Shown: positions 15,605 through 22,841 of the stretch, one piece after another | How the letters are laid out: the number at the start of each line of letters is the position of its first letter | Numbering within the stretch: the first letter of the stretch is position 1 | Virus record (IMG/VR): IMGVR_UViG_3300022837_000082 | Coordinates: 1-25,720 of that record | Direction: 5' to 3' (one strand) | DNA: 25,720 nt | DNA from: a virus | The notes under the pieces: model-generated | The model's input: only the letters and a program-made list of their open reading frames with translations | Database searches by the model: none | What the model was told of the DNA's origin: nothing | Position numbers and translations under genes: made by a program

Positions 15605-18597
15605 GAACCAGTGTTGTGTAGCACGGCCAGAGTCACTTGGCTCTGTGTTCGTGCACGAGGGGATGTAATCGCCTCGATAAAGCGTGGGTGGTTCAGGTTC
15701 ACGACCGTACAGAACGCCTGACCCGGATTGCCTTTCTGGCAGCCCTTGAACAACGTTACGCGCTCTCTGGCGTGGATGAGCGCACCTGCATCTTCTAACT
15801 CGTCAAGCACGCGCCCAATACTGTCCTTAGTCTTCGCCAACCATCGCTTCAGGGCCGAGTGGTTGATCGAGAGCGCGCTGCCCGGAAGCACCGCGTTGCT
15901 AGCGTCGTAAACCACCTTTATCCGCGCGACTGCGCGGTCTGGTACGGGGAACACTACAGTCTCCGGGTTCTTGGTAGGGCTGGCGCTGTACTCCTCTTTG
16001 CACTCAATCAGCTGGTCGTTGTGCTCCTGCAAGAACTGGCCCAGAATGTCGAACGCGTCTTGCTTGCTATCCTCTGCAGCCTTGCGGTACTTGGTTACGC
16101 ACGCACACAAGTAGTTGGTGGTTGCCTCTATGTCGAACGGGAACAAGCCCAGACGTTTGCCGATGCTGCCCAGAATCCAGCCGCTAATGATCGCCGCTTT
16201 GTAGAAGCGCTCAGGTGGAGCGAAGCTAAAGCCGATCTTCTTCTCAAACGACGCAAGCCCTTTTTCCCACACAACCTTGGCACCGCCCATCGCCACAATA
16301 GCTTCGGCTAACTCGGGCATGGCCCAGCCGTTGTGCTCGTCCAGCAGGTTGTAGAACGCTGTGCCACGCTCGCTGCGCTCACCACCGATAAAGATGCGGT
16401 CACTCTGCTCAACCTCTAAACACCGCGCCTTGACCGCTTCGTTCTGTGACATGAACTCGTCATACTTGCCGTGCAAAGACTGGTTGGTTGTAATTAGTGT
16501 CGGCCCCTCCCAAGTAACCGGGTCACGAATCTCACGCCCGGGTGTCATGGCCAATTTCTCTCGGCCCATGCTCAGGTTGTACGCGAGCGAGGTCGCCGCT
16601 TCGCCGTCCTGCATAGTCAGCTCGTCCATGGTCGCAGGCAGATTGTTCAGCGTGCCGCGCAGCTTGTACATCGCGTTGGCTGTGTCCCGGTCGCCCATCA
16701 TAAGCAGCTTGGGCACACCGATAAGGCTGTTGGCCGCAGCCAGCGCCAATGACTTGCCCGTAGTCGTCTTGGTCGAGTAGATAGACATGATTAGCGACGA
16801 GTTGCCCGACACACGACCGAGCAAACCTGTCGTGGCGATGAGCACTGCCGCGCGGATGTTATCCGCCCCTTCGGTGTCTAGCATGGCCATGGCCTCTACC
16901 CACTTATCACGTTCACCATGCGGGCACAGGATGTTGGTGTACCGCTCGGCTGGGCCCTTCAGGCGGCGGTTGTTGTTGCCAGTTGGTGAGTTTATTAGCG
17001 TCGAGCCACAAAGGAACGAGCCATCATCCTGCCAACCAAACGACACAAACTCGGCACCGCTTGGCGCCTCGCGCTGCACTTGCTCTAGGTATCTCATTAT
17101 GTATTGCCTCAGTTTCTCCTGCTGCTGGGGGCTACCCACCAGAATCAGCTTACCCATTAAATAGTCGGCGAAGTCGCGCCCAGCCAGCGATATGGTGGTC
17201 ATAGGCATGTCAAAGAACTTCCACCCGTCATGGTCGTACCGCACGGCCAGCGTGGCTGTCGCAGATGTGGCCTTGCTATCTGTGTAGATGCCTGTGACAT
17301 GAACCTCGTAGTTGCAGACAACCTGCAGGTCAGTGCTTGTTACAGCAATCTCGGCACCGGAGGCGTCTACCACCGTGCTTTCCGTAGTCACCTCTTGGAC
17401 GACTTTGTGGTCGCGTATCAGGTATGGCTTAGGCACAGAGAATGTCATCTCTGCAACTTCGTCCGACAGCCGTGCAGCTGCTGGCGGTACCGGCACCGAC
17501 ACAACTTCCTCGCCTGACAACTGTGCCGGACTACGAATATTCCCACGGTACGGGCAGCCATCACAGCCAGTGCCGCAGAACTGCTCGAACTTGGCGCACG
17601 TCGTTGGGCCAGTGCCGCCCCAGCGGCTGATCTTTTCCATGCTGTGGTCTAGGTCAAAGTCTGGGTGCGCGCCAGCTAAACGCACAATGGCGACAGGCAC
17701 GTCTTGGCAGTACTTCGCCAAGCCCATGGTAGCGCGCCACATTGGCTCTTCCACGCGGTTACCCATGGCGTCTTCCATGCCGCCGCTCTCCGCAATAGCG
17801 TGAAGCTGGTTGCACTTTGCGATAACGCTCTCCAGCACTATATCGCCTGAACCTAGCAGCGCGTCCATGACTGCCGACTTGCGCACCGGAGCGCCTAAGC
17901 GTTTGGACGGCGCGGCCTGCACAGCCTTGTGAAACCATGGGCGCAGGATGCCGAACAGCGAGATCGGCTCGTAGTCAGGACAATCAGCCTTGCACTCAAC
18001 CAGCTTCCATGGCTGCTGCTTCTTGTGGTGCGAGCCAACTGGGCGCAGGACCATGGACGGGTCATGAATCTTGCTGGTATCGATCTCCACGCCCTTCTCT
18101 TCTAGCGCCAAGCGCAGGGCAATAGATGCCTTGACCCAGTGCTCCGACTTAACAGCCTCTGTGAGTGGCCAATAGCAGTGTATGCCTTTGCCAGACGATA
18201 TGACCATGGGGGCAGGTAGGCCTACCGCTTTAATCGCGCTCTGCAGCGCTCCCCAGCCTTCGCGTTGCGTGGCGTAGGGCTTGTCATCGCCAATATCTAA
18301 ATCTAGTGCCAACGCTTTGAAGAGCGTGGCGTTTGCTTGTGTTCGTTTGTACTTTGTCTTGCCGCTCTCGTCTACTTCGTGGTGGTTGGCGAACGTACCA
18401 ACTGAGAAGTAAACCGTGGATTTGGGTTCTGCGTCCCATGCCTGTACTGCTGCGACAGCGTCATCTATGTCTGCGAACGAGCCGCGATTCCAAAAGATGC
18501 CTCGGGGGTTTTTGCCTGATGCGTCAGGTCTATGTATGCAGATAACCAACTCGTCCTGCCTAGCAGTGACGCGGGTTAAAAATGTTTTAGTGTCCAA
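15601..18597 (-). CDS. AEP-type primase fused to a DUF927-like helicase
   Basis: This 998-residue protein combines primer synthesis and unwinding at the phage fork. The N-terminus is an archaeo-eukaryotic primase fold: D99-L-D101 (metal-binding acids), SSGKGIHCYW at 134-143, and DPSMVLRPVGSHHK at 179-192. A Cys cluster follows, C334-x6-C341-x3-C345-x2-C348, likely a zinc site. The C-terminal half has Walker A TKTTTGKS (609-616), where the first Gly is replaced, and Walker B with D658-E659; FGWQDDGSFLCG (520-531) and the changed P-loop suggest the DUF927 type. The start is TTG at 18597: an in-frame TAA lies just upstream, the next Met is residue 131, and AAGGGG (18606-18611) is correctly placed. 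A strong terminator-like hairpin precedes it. Confidence 0.88.
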   Translation of the reverse strand: MDTKTFLTRVTARQDELVICIHRPDASGKNPRGIFWNRGSFADIDDAVAAVQAWDAEPKSTVYFSVGTFANHHEVDESGKTKYKRTQANATLFKALALDLDIGDDKPYATQREGWGALQSAIKAVGLPAPMVISSGKGIHCYWPLTEAVKSEHWVKASIALRLALEEKGVEIDTSKIHDPSMVLRPVGSHHKKQQPWKLVECKADCPDYEPISLFGILRPWFHKAVQAAPSKRLGAPVRKSAVMDALLGSGDIVLESVIAKCNQLHAIAESGGMEDAMGNRVEEPMWRATMGLAKYCQDVPVAIVRLAGAHPDFDLDHSMEKISRWGGTGPTTCAKFEQFCGTGCDGCPYRGNIRSPAQLSGEEVVSVPVPPAAARLSDEVAEMTFSVPKPYLIRDHKVVQEVTTESTVVDASGAEIAVTSTDLQVVCNYEVHVTGIYTDSKATSATATLAVRYDHDGWKFFDMPMTTISLAGRDFADYLMGKLILVGSPQQQEKLRQYIMRYLEQVQREAPSGAEFVSFGWQDDGSFLCGSTLINSPTGNNNRRLKGPAERYTNILCPHGERDKWVEAMAMLDTEGADNIRAAVLIATTGLLGRVSGNSSLIMSIYSTKTTTGKSLALAAANSLIGVPKLLMMGDRDTANAMYKLRGTLNNLPATMDELTMQDGEAATSLAYNLSMGREKLAMTPGREIRDPVTWEGPTLITTNQSLHGKYDEFMSQNEAVKARCLEVEQSDRIFIGGERSERGTAFYNLLDEHNGWAMPELAEAIVAMGGAKVVWEKGLASFEKKIGFSFAPPERFYKAAIISGWILGSIGKRLGLFPFDIEATTNYLCACVTKYRKAAEDSKQDAFDILGQFLQEHNDQLIECKEEYSASPTKNPETVVFPVPDRAVARIKVVYDASNAVLPGSALSINHSALKRWLAKTKDSIGRVLDELEDAGALIHARERVTLFKGCQKGNPGQAFCTVVNLNHPRFIEAITSPRARTQSQVTLAVLHNTGS

Positions 18598-18611
18598 TGC
18601 CGGTGCCCCTT
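18597..18611 (-). promoter_or_regulatory. Ribosome binding site deciding a TTG start for the primase-helicase
   Basis: On the minus strand AAGGGG (18611 to 18606) is followed by eight bases and then TTG (18597-18595). An in-frame stop (TAA) just before the AAGGGG rules out longer starts, and no ATG or GTG lies near. The site begins four bases after the T-tract of the preceding hairpin, so only read-through or locally initiated transcripts contain it. Confidence 0.75.
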
Positions 18612-18615
18612 AAAT

Positions 18616-18639
18616 AAAAACCCCCGGTCGAGCCGGGGG
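18616..18639 (-). terminator. Strong intrinsic terminator between SSB-like and primase genes
   Basis: Read on the minus strand, CCCCCGG and CCGGGGG form a perfect 7-base GC-only stem with a 5-base loop, followed at once by TTTTTATTTA. This is a textbook Rho-independent terminator 24 bases after the SSB-like gene's stop. On the plus strand the T-run is five bases from the stem, so activity there would be weaker. Confidence 0.9.
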
Positions 18640-18644
18640 CGTCG

Positions 18645-18674
18645 TTTTTAGCTAACCAGTTTACTACTCGTCAA
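18645..18674 (-). promoter_or_regulatory. Promoter candidate overlapping the end of the SSB-like gene
   Basis: On the minus strand TTGACG (18674-18669, five of six matches) is followed after 18 bases by TAAAAA (18650-18645, four of six). Initiation about seven bases on would start RNA at the edge of the terminator stem near 18638. The first box is also coding sequence and the match may be chance. If real, it would give the primase its own transcript. Confidence 0.25.
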
Positions 18675-19563
18675 ACAGGTTGTCGATCTTATCTGCCAAC
18701 TCGCTGGAAGCCTTCACTTGTGCGACCGCTGGCTTGGCTGGCTTGGCTGGCGTAGCGGCAACGGGGGCGGCAGCCCCCTCATCTTCGTAGGCATCGTCTA
18801 CTGCGGGAGCGGCAATCTTAGCCTGCGCTGATGGCGCGGCTAGCGCTACCGAGCCACCCGTTGGTGCCATCTGGCGAGTAGCGATCTTGGCCGCATCGCC
18901 CTGTGCCATCTCGTCGATGCGCGCGGCAGCCTTCTCACCCACGTAGCCATTCTGCTTGAATGTGATCTTGGGGTAGCTAGTCTGTTCGTCAAAGCCGAGC
19001 TGCGTAATCGCCTCTTCGGGGATGATGCCGTAGTTGTCCAGCTCTTTAAAGTACTCGCGCATACCTTTCATGCCAGACACAGGGACAGTGAGGCTGTACA
19101 CCTTGGTGGGGTCTGCAGCAGCCACGACAGCCAAGTGACGTTGGTCTGCGCACAGCTTAGAACGGGCACCAGACGGCAGAATCTTTGAGCCGAGGACGTT
19201 GTTCGGGCAGGTGGCGCACGCTGCGTGCACTGGGTCTTCGACACTGCTGTCAGGCTTCAGGCCGTCGTTGGAGAAGCAGGCTGGGCGCACGCCGTCTGCA
19301 GCAGAGTCGTATGCACGTCCGTAGAATATCTTAGACACACGTGGATTGGCGCCGATGATGATGGTGTCTAGCGTGGTGCCGACTGTGGTTTCCACGCCGT
19401 CTTCTACCAATCGGTATCGTGCAGCCTTGATGCTAATGCGGGGGATACCGCCGCCGCCTTCGCCGACAACGGCAGATGTTACGGCTGACTTGGTGCCTGA
19501 TTGCTGACGCGCAGCGATTCGAGCGGCGATGTGTGCTGGGACGGTGGTAAGAGCGTTGCTCAT
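18664..19563 (-). CDS. Zinc-binding, SSB-like phage protein
   Basis: This 299-residue protein probably coats single-stranded DNA at the fork. Four cysteines (C96, C116, C119, C138) could bind zinc. Residues about 145-205 are beta-rich (VYSLTVPVSGMKGM, SYPKITFK). A Pro/Ala-rich linker from about 235 to 283 leads to an acidic tip ending in IDNLFDE. A flexible linker with an acidic, Phe-containing tail is the hallmark of SSB proteins and of T7 gp2.5. I recall similar proteins beside phage primase genes but know no function proven for them. The start is ATG at 19563, six bases from AGGAG; the longer frame from 19623 would run through the upstream hairpin. It ends with tandem stops TAG TAA. Both flanks carry terminator-like hairpins, so its mRNA level may be set separately. 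Confidence 0.65.
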   Translation of the reverse strand: MSNALTTVPAHIAARIAARQQSGTKSAVTSAVVGEGGGGIPRISIKAARYRLVEDGVETTVGTTLDTIIIGANPRVSKIFYGRAYDSAADGVRPACFSNDGLKPDSSVEDPVHAACATCPNNVLGSKILPSGARSKLCADQRHLAVVAAADPTKVYSLTVPVSGMKGMREYFKELDNYGIIPEEAITQLGFDEQTSYPKITFKQNGYVGEKAAARIDEMAQGDAAKIATRQMAPTGGSVALAAPSAQAKIAAPAVDDAYEDEGAAAPVAATPAKPAKPAVAQVKASSELADKIDNLFDE

Positions 19564-19581
19564 GTGAAACTCCTGAGGGTT

Positions 19582-19624
19582 AAAAAGGTGCTGGTGTTTG
19601 GCGATATGCCCGGTGCCAGCCACC
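19582..19624 (-). terminator. Probable intrinsic terminator or attenuator upstream of the SSB-like gene
   Basis: On the minus strand GGTG-G-CTGG (19624-19616, one bulged G) pairs with CCAGCACC (19594-19587) across a 21-base loop, and TTTTT follows (19586-19582). It begins 11 bases after the upstream gene's stop and ends about 18 bases before the SSB-like start. The loop also allows an alternative stem, CGGTG with CACCG, which would compete. It is weaker than the hairpin after the gene. Confidence 0.5.
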
Positions 19625-19635
19625 GTGTTTGGTGA

Positions 19636-20025
19636 TTAAGACGCTGTGCTTCGTCTGAAATTAAACACGCTCACGGACTTGAAGTCGACGCCCGGGGGCG
19701 GCGCACCGTATGCGTCAATGTAGCTCTTCACGGCGACCTTCGAGGCCCGCGACTCAAGCATGTCTAGTTGCCCGTTGGCCACGCAGAAGTCAAAGAAGTC
19801 AGCGCGAGACGACACTGTCGCCGAGTTATGTGTTGACCAGTAGCCAGTGCCAGCAGTGGTCTTGATGGTCTCGAGACCGTCTTCTTGTGCCTTGGCTGTG
19901 AACCAGCTCTCAAGCGCGCGTAACTTCTCAGTCATCGCCGCCTTCGTTGCTTTGTGTGCTCGCTCCAGCGCGTCTATCTCGTCGCGCACCTGCGTGTATT
20001 TCTGACCTGCTTCTTCGTAATTCAT
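19636..20025 (-). CDS. Phage protein of unknown function with N-terminal coiled coil
   Basis: This 129-residue protein has a charged helical N-terminus (residues about 3-45, likely coiled coil). A conserved-looking C-terminal part follows: GTGYWSTHNSATV, ADFFDFCVANGQLDMLESRASK, YIDAYGAPPPGVDF and VSVFNFRR. I recall similar C-terminal blocks in other phages and prophages close to SSB-like and replication genes, but know no function for them. There is no catalytic motif. A well-placed AGGAG lies before the start and overlaps the helicase stop region, so it is translated in line with the helicase. A terminator-like hairpin follows. A role as replication or recombination accessory is inferred from context only. 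Confidence 0.7.
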   Translation of the reverse strand: MNYEEAGQKYTQVRDEIDALERAHKATKAAMTEKLRALESWFTAKAQEDGLETIKTTAGTGYWSTHNSATVSSRADFFDFCVANGQLDMLESRASKVAVKSYIDAYGAPPPGVDFKSVSVFNFRRSTAS

Positions 20026-20033
20026 CTCTACTC

Positions 20034-21581
20034 CTACTCTTCGTTTATGCCATTTACCAAGTTTAAAAACTCAACCAGCGTGTTCTGCTTAGCGCGCAGT
20101 CGCCTATACAACTCAGCCTCGAATGGTGTGGCCCAGATGTGCCACACGCTAGTCTTGCCTGTCGTCGTCAGTCGGCGTATGCGTGCATTGGCTTGCTCGT
20201 ACTGCTCCAGTGAGTAAATGGGGGCGAACCATATAATGTCTTTAGCTCTAGTCAGCGTCAACCCGTGTGCCGCCACCTTGGGGTGAGCAAGCAAAATAGT
20301 CGGGCTGTCTGTGTGCTGAAAGTCATTAAATATCTGATCGCGTGCAGTCTTGCTGACACTGCCATGCACCGATGCAACACTAAAGCCGTCTGCAACTAGC
20401 TTCTGTTCAAGCCAGTCTTGCACACCACGCAGTGGTACAAAGATGATTGCTTTGTCGCCAATCTCTTTAAGTAAGTCAGTGAGTGTATTGTATCGCTCTG
20501 AGGCATCGATGGCAAGCGTACCGGACTCCGAATACACCACGCCACACGATATCTGCAGTAGCTTACTCAACACCACCGCCGCGTTAGCAGCGGTTACCTC
20601 TCCAGCGGCAAAGGTTGTCACCGCCTTGTCCTTCATCTCCTTAAACGCTTTCTGTTGCTGCGCGGTTAGCTCAGTCTTGCGCCCGACAAAGTTTGTCTGT
20701 GGCAAGTCCTTGCACTCGTCTAGCGAAAACCGAATTGACGGCTGAAGTACCTTCTTGCATGTCTCCAGCGCGTTGGGTCTTGGGGACCACTTGAACTGCG
20801 TAACCTTCTGCATTACCAAGTCCTTGAACGTGGTGAAGCTCTTGGGGCAAGCGGACGAGTCCACTAACCTAGCAAGCGTCCACGCGTCAGCGGGAGTCTG
20901 CGAGATCGGCGTACCCGTTAGCAGCCACAACCATGGCTGGTGCTGCTGCATCCACTTAGAAAATATCTTGTACCGTTGCGAGCTGGCCGACTTCAGTGCA
21001 GTCGCTTCGTCGTAGATAACCACGTCGAACCCTGCCAGCTTGCTCTGCATATTTGTAAAGCCGTCGTGGTTAATGATGACGTACTGCACTCCGGGCGTAT
21101 CCAATAGCTGCTGGCGCTTTTCGCGCGACCCTGTGCAGATTACAAACGAGCGGTGCGACAAGTGCTGGCGTATTTCTCGCGCCCACACAACTTTTAGCGT
21201 AGACAGCGGTGCGATGATAAGCACCTTCTTTGCGACTCCTTCATCTATCAAGAAGTCAGCCGCCCACAAAGCGCTAATCGACTTTCCAGTGCCCGGTGCG
21301 TTAAGGCACAAGGCACGCTTGTGTGTTGTAAGAAACGCCGATGTTTCTTTCTGGTGAAACATTGGCTCGAATCTAGCTGGCCAGTTGTAGTACTGCAGAA
21401 TCGGCGGCGGAACGCTGAATCCTAAGTTGCGCAACACCAGTGACTCCTCTACGCCGTAGTTTAGTGCGACGAGGTCTTGCCCTTCGTGCACAAACGCCTT
21501 TGCGTGCGGTATGTACTGCGTAACAGCCGCGTTCTCTGTGCTGCTTAGCACGATGCGCCGCTTCTCCGGTATTACGAGCAT
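20034..21581 (-). CDS. SNF2-type superfamily 2 helicase
   Basis: This 515-residue ATPase has motif I NAPGTGKS (94-101) preceded by a Q-motif Gln (Q77), motif Ia IIAPLSTLKVVW, motif II D191-E-A-T, motif III LTGTP (221-225), and a C-terminal helicase lobe with SVHGSVSKTARDQ, AHGLTLT and QANARIRR (motif VI). SNF2-like phage proteins move along duplex DNA and are thought to remodel replication or recombination intermediates. I chose ATG at 21581, which overlaps the VRR-NUC stop by ten bases; the longer frame from 21644 would overlap it by 73 and add 21 atypical residues. Overlap with a junction-type nuclease suggests a joint role in branch processing. No accessory SNF2 targeting domain is present. 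Confidence 0.9.
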   Translation of the reverse strand: MLVIPEKRRIVLSSTENAAVTQYIPHAKAFVHEGQDLVALNYGVEESLVLRNLGFSVPPPILQYYNWPARFEPMFHQKETSAFLTTHKRALCLNAPGTGKSISALWAADFLIDEGVAKKVLIIAPLSTLKVVWAREIRQHLSHRSFVICTGSREKRQQLLDTPGVQYVIINHDGFTNMQSKLAGFDVVIYDEATALKSASSQRYKIFSKWMQQHQPWLWLLTGTPISQTPADAWTLARLVDSSACPKSFTTFKDLVMQKVTQFKWSPRPNALETCKKVLQPSIRFSLDECKDLPQTNFVGRKTELTAQQQKAFKEMKDKAVTTFAAGEVTAANAAVVLSKLLQISCGVVYSESGTLAIDASERYNTLTDLLKEIGDKAIIFVPLRGVQDWLEQKLVADGFSVASVHGSVSKTARDQIFNDFQHTDSPTILLAHPKVAAHGLTLTRAKDIIWFAPIYSLEQYEQANARIRRLTTTGKTSVWHIWATPFEAELYRRLRAKQNTLVEFLNLVNGINEE

Positions 21582-21874
21582 AGCGCCGCCCACCCTTTGA
21601 ACTCCACGTCCCAGCTGCTTAGCGTGGTCTCTCTGACAATCCACACTCTGGCGCCGTTGCGCATTAGGCCCGCAATCTCTCGCTCTTGGTTGGCTGTCGT
21701 CGTACCTTTGCCGAACTTGGTCTCGACTGCAAACATGTGCCCGTTAACACAGCCAAGAAAGTCTGGAATGCCTGCACGCCCGTAGCCGTTGGCTGGCGGC
21801 ATGAAGAACCAACAGCCGGGTTGGGTCGCTAGGGTCTTGGACACTACCTTTTTTACATCACCTTCGTTTTTCAC
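21572..21874 (-). CDS. VRR-NUC domain nuclease
   Basis: This 100-residue single-domain nuclease shows the PD-(D/E)XK pattern of VRR-NUC proteins: GYGRAGIPDFLG (P37-D38), FAVETKFG with E51-x-K53, T60-x2-Q63, and a final strand GARVWIVRE. Stand-alone phage versions are compact and believed to cut branched DNA such as Holliday junctions, often next to SNF2 helicases, as here. I place the start at GTG 21874, which forms TAGTG with the upstream stop and has AAAGGA at good spacing; the longer frame to 21934 would overlap the upstream gene by 61 bases and add no domain. It overlaps the helicase gene by ten bases, so the two are translationally linked. Confidence 0.88.
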   Translation of the reverse strand: MKNEGDVKKVVSKTLATQPGCWFFMPPANGYGRAGIPDFLGCVNGHMFAVETKFGKGTTTANQEREIAGLMRNGARVWIVRETTLSSWDVEFKGWAALCS

Positions 21875-22566
21875 TATCGTCGTCCTTTTAGTCTTGCATC
21901 TGGGCAAATATCTTTTGCTGGGCACCACGGGCATAGGCCCGAGGGTTTGGTCTTGAATACGCCTAAGTCAATCGTTTCCTGCACCGCGTGAAAGCGCGGT
22001 GCCAGCGCCGCCCACAAAGGGGCTAAGAACCGGCGCTCGTACTTAGAGTTGGTCACCTCGTCGAACCTAAGCCAGATGAACGAGGTCTTGACCGTGTTCA
22101 CCTGCGGAAACTGCCACATCACCATCGCGGCGAAGAGCTGCAACTGTGTCGGGTTGTCTTTTACTTTGCCAGTCTTGTAGTCGAGGCAGTAGGCTGTGTC
22201 GCCGTCCACAATCAGCACGTCAGCGATAGACCGAATCCACACGTCTGCTGCGAACCAGTCGACTGGCTGCAGGTCAGCGTTGACCGCCATCTGGTACTCG
22301 AACAGCTTGTCGCCGCTGCGCGCCATGATGCGGTCCACAACGCTGCCCCACTTGTCCAGCGTTTGCTGGCCTTCAAGGCTTAGCGCCGACTGGTCGAGGG
22401 AGCCGTCACCATAGGCCTCAAGCAGTTTGTGCACGCGGTCGCCATACTCAGACGCCTCGTTGGACGAGTTCTTTACCCGCTTAGAAACGTACTGATAGTC
22501 AAACTGCGCAGGGCACTGCTCGAACGTCGACAGCCGACTGAACGACAGGGGCATCACACTACTCAT
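21874..22566 (-). CDS. Cas4/RecB-like PD-(D/E)XK exonuclease with Fe-S cysteines
   Basis: This 230-residue protein follows the Cas4/RecB nuclease layout: SFSRLSTFEQCP with C18, a helix with H46 (YGDRVHKLLE), D116 in SIADVLIV, the core D129-Y-K131-TGK, and a Q141-x-QLF helix. A C-terminal C212-x2-C215-x5-C221 with C18 would hold a 4Fe-4S cluster, as in Cas4 and AddB. Relatives are 5'-to-3' or bidirectional single-strand exonucleases in end resection. No CRISPR array or cas1/cas2 is near, so this is a phage recombination nuclease. Its start shares TAATG with the previous gene, with GGAAGG upstream. Placement between polymerase and VRR-NUC/SNF2 genes supports a recombination-dependent replication role. 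Confidence 0.88.
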   Translation of the reverse strand: MSSVMPLSFSRLSTFEQCPAQFDYQYVSKRVKNSSNEASEYGDRVHKLLEAYGDGSLDQSALSLEGQQTLDKWGSVVDRIMARSGDKLFEYQMAVNADLQPVDWFAADVWIRSIADVLIVDGDTAYCLDYKTGKVKDNPTQLQLFAAMVMWQFPQVNTVKTSFIWLRFDEVTNSKYERRFLAPLWAALAPRFHAVQETIDLGVFKTKPSGLCPWCPAKDICPDARLKGRR

Positions 22567-22841
22567 TATTTACCTTCCAAGGCTATGACGGCCAGTTGAT
22601 GGGTTATGTTGCTCTGAATCATCTCAAGAACGTCACGCTTTGTCATCGCTATGCGCTCAGACCTGCCCGGCTGGTGCAGCACCTCAACTGGGATATATAC
22701 CGCTTGTACGTCGGCGTCTTTGCAGTGCAGTCGTACTGACAACATCGTCGTTGCCTCGCCTGCGGCTTTAACAGCAGAGATGTCTAGCCAGACAGGTATC
22801 TCGTTGTCGTACAAGACAACTGTTTCACTTTGCGTCGCCAT
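22566..22841 (-). CDS. Small phage protein of unknown function
   Basis: This 91-residue protein alternates beta-like segments (ETVVLYDNEIPVWLDIS, TTMLSVRLHCKDADV, AVYIPVEVL) and ends in a helix with ITHQLAVIALEGK. I do not recognise a family and see no catalytic or metal motif. It starts 17 bases inside the end of the polymerase gene behind a well-placed AGGAG and ends sharing TAATG with the nuclease gene. It is therefore part of the same translation chain and could modulate either neighbour. The beta-rich layout might suit a small binding protein, but this is a guess. Confidence 0.7.
   Translation of the reverse strand: MATQSETVVLYDNEIPVWLDISAVKAAGEATTMLSVRLHCKDADVQAVYIPVEVLHQPGRSERIAMTKRDVLEMIQSNITHQLAVIALEGK

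Noticed and set aside
19564-19623. Longer start for the SSB-like gene adding 20 residues
   Set aside because: The extension covers the hairpin and T-tract, and the internal ATG at 19563 has an ideal AGGAG.
21874-22566. Cas4-like gene as part of a CRISPR-Cas system
   Set aside because: No repeat array, cas1 or cas2 is present. The polymerase, VRR-NUC and SNF2 neighbours indicate a phage recombination nuclease.
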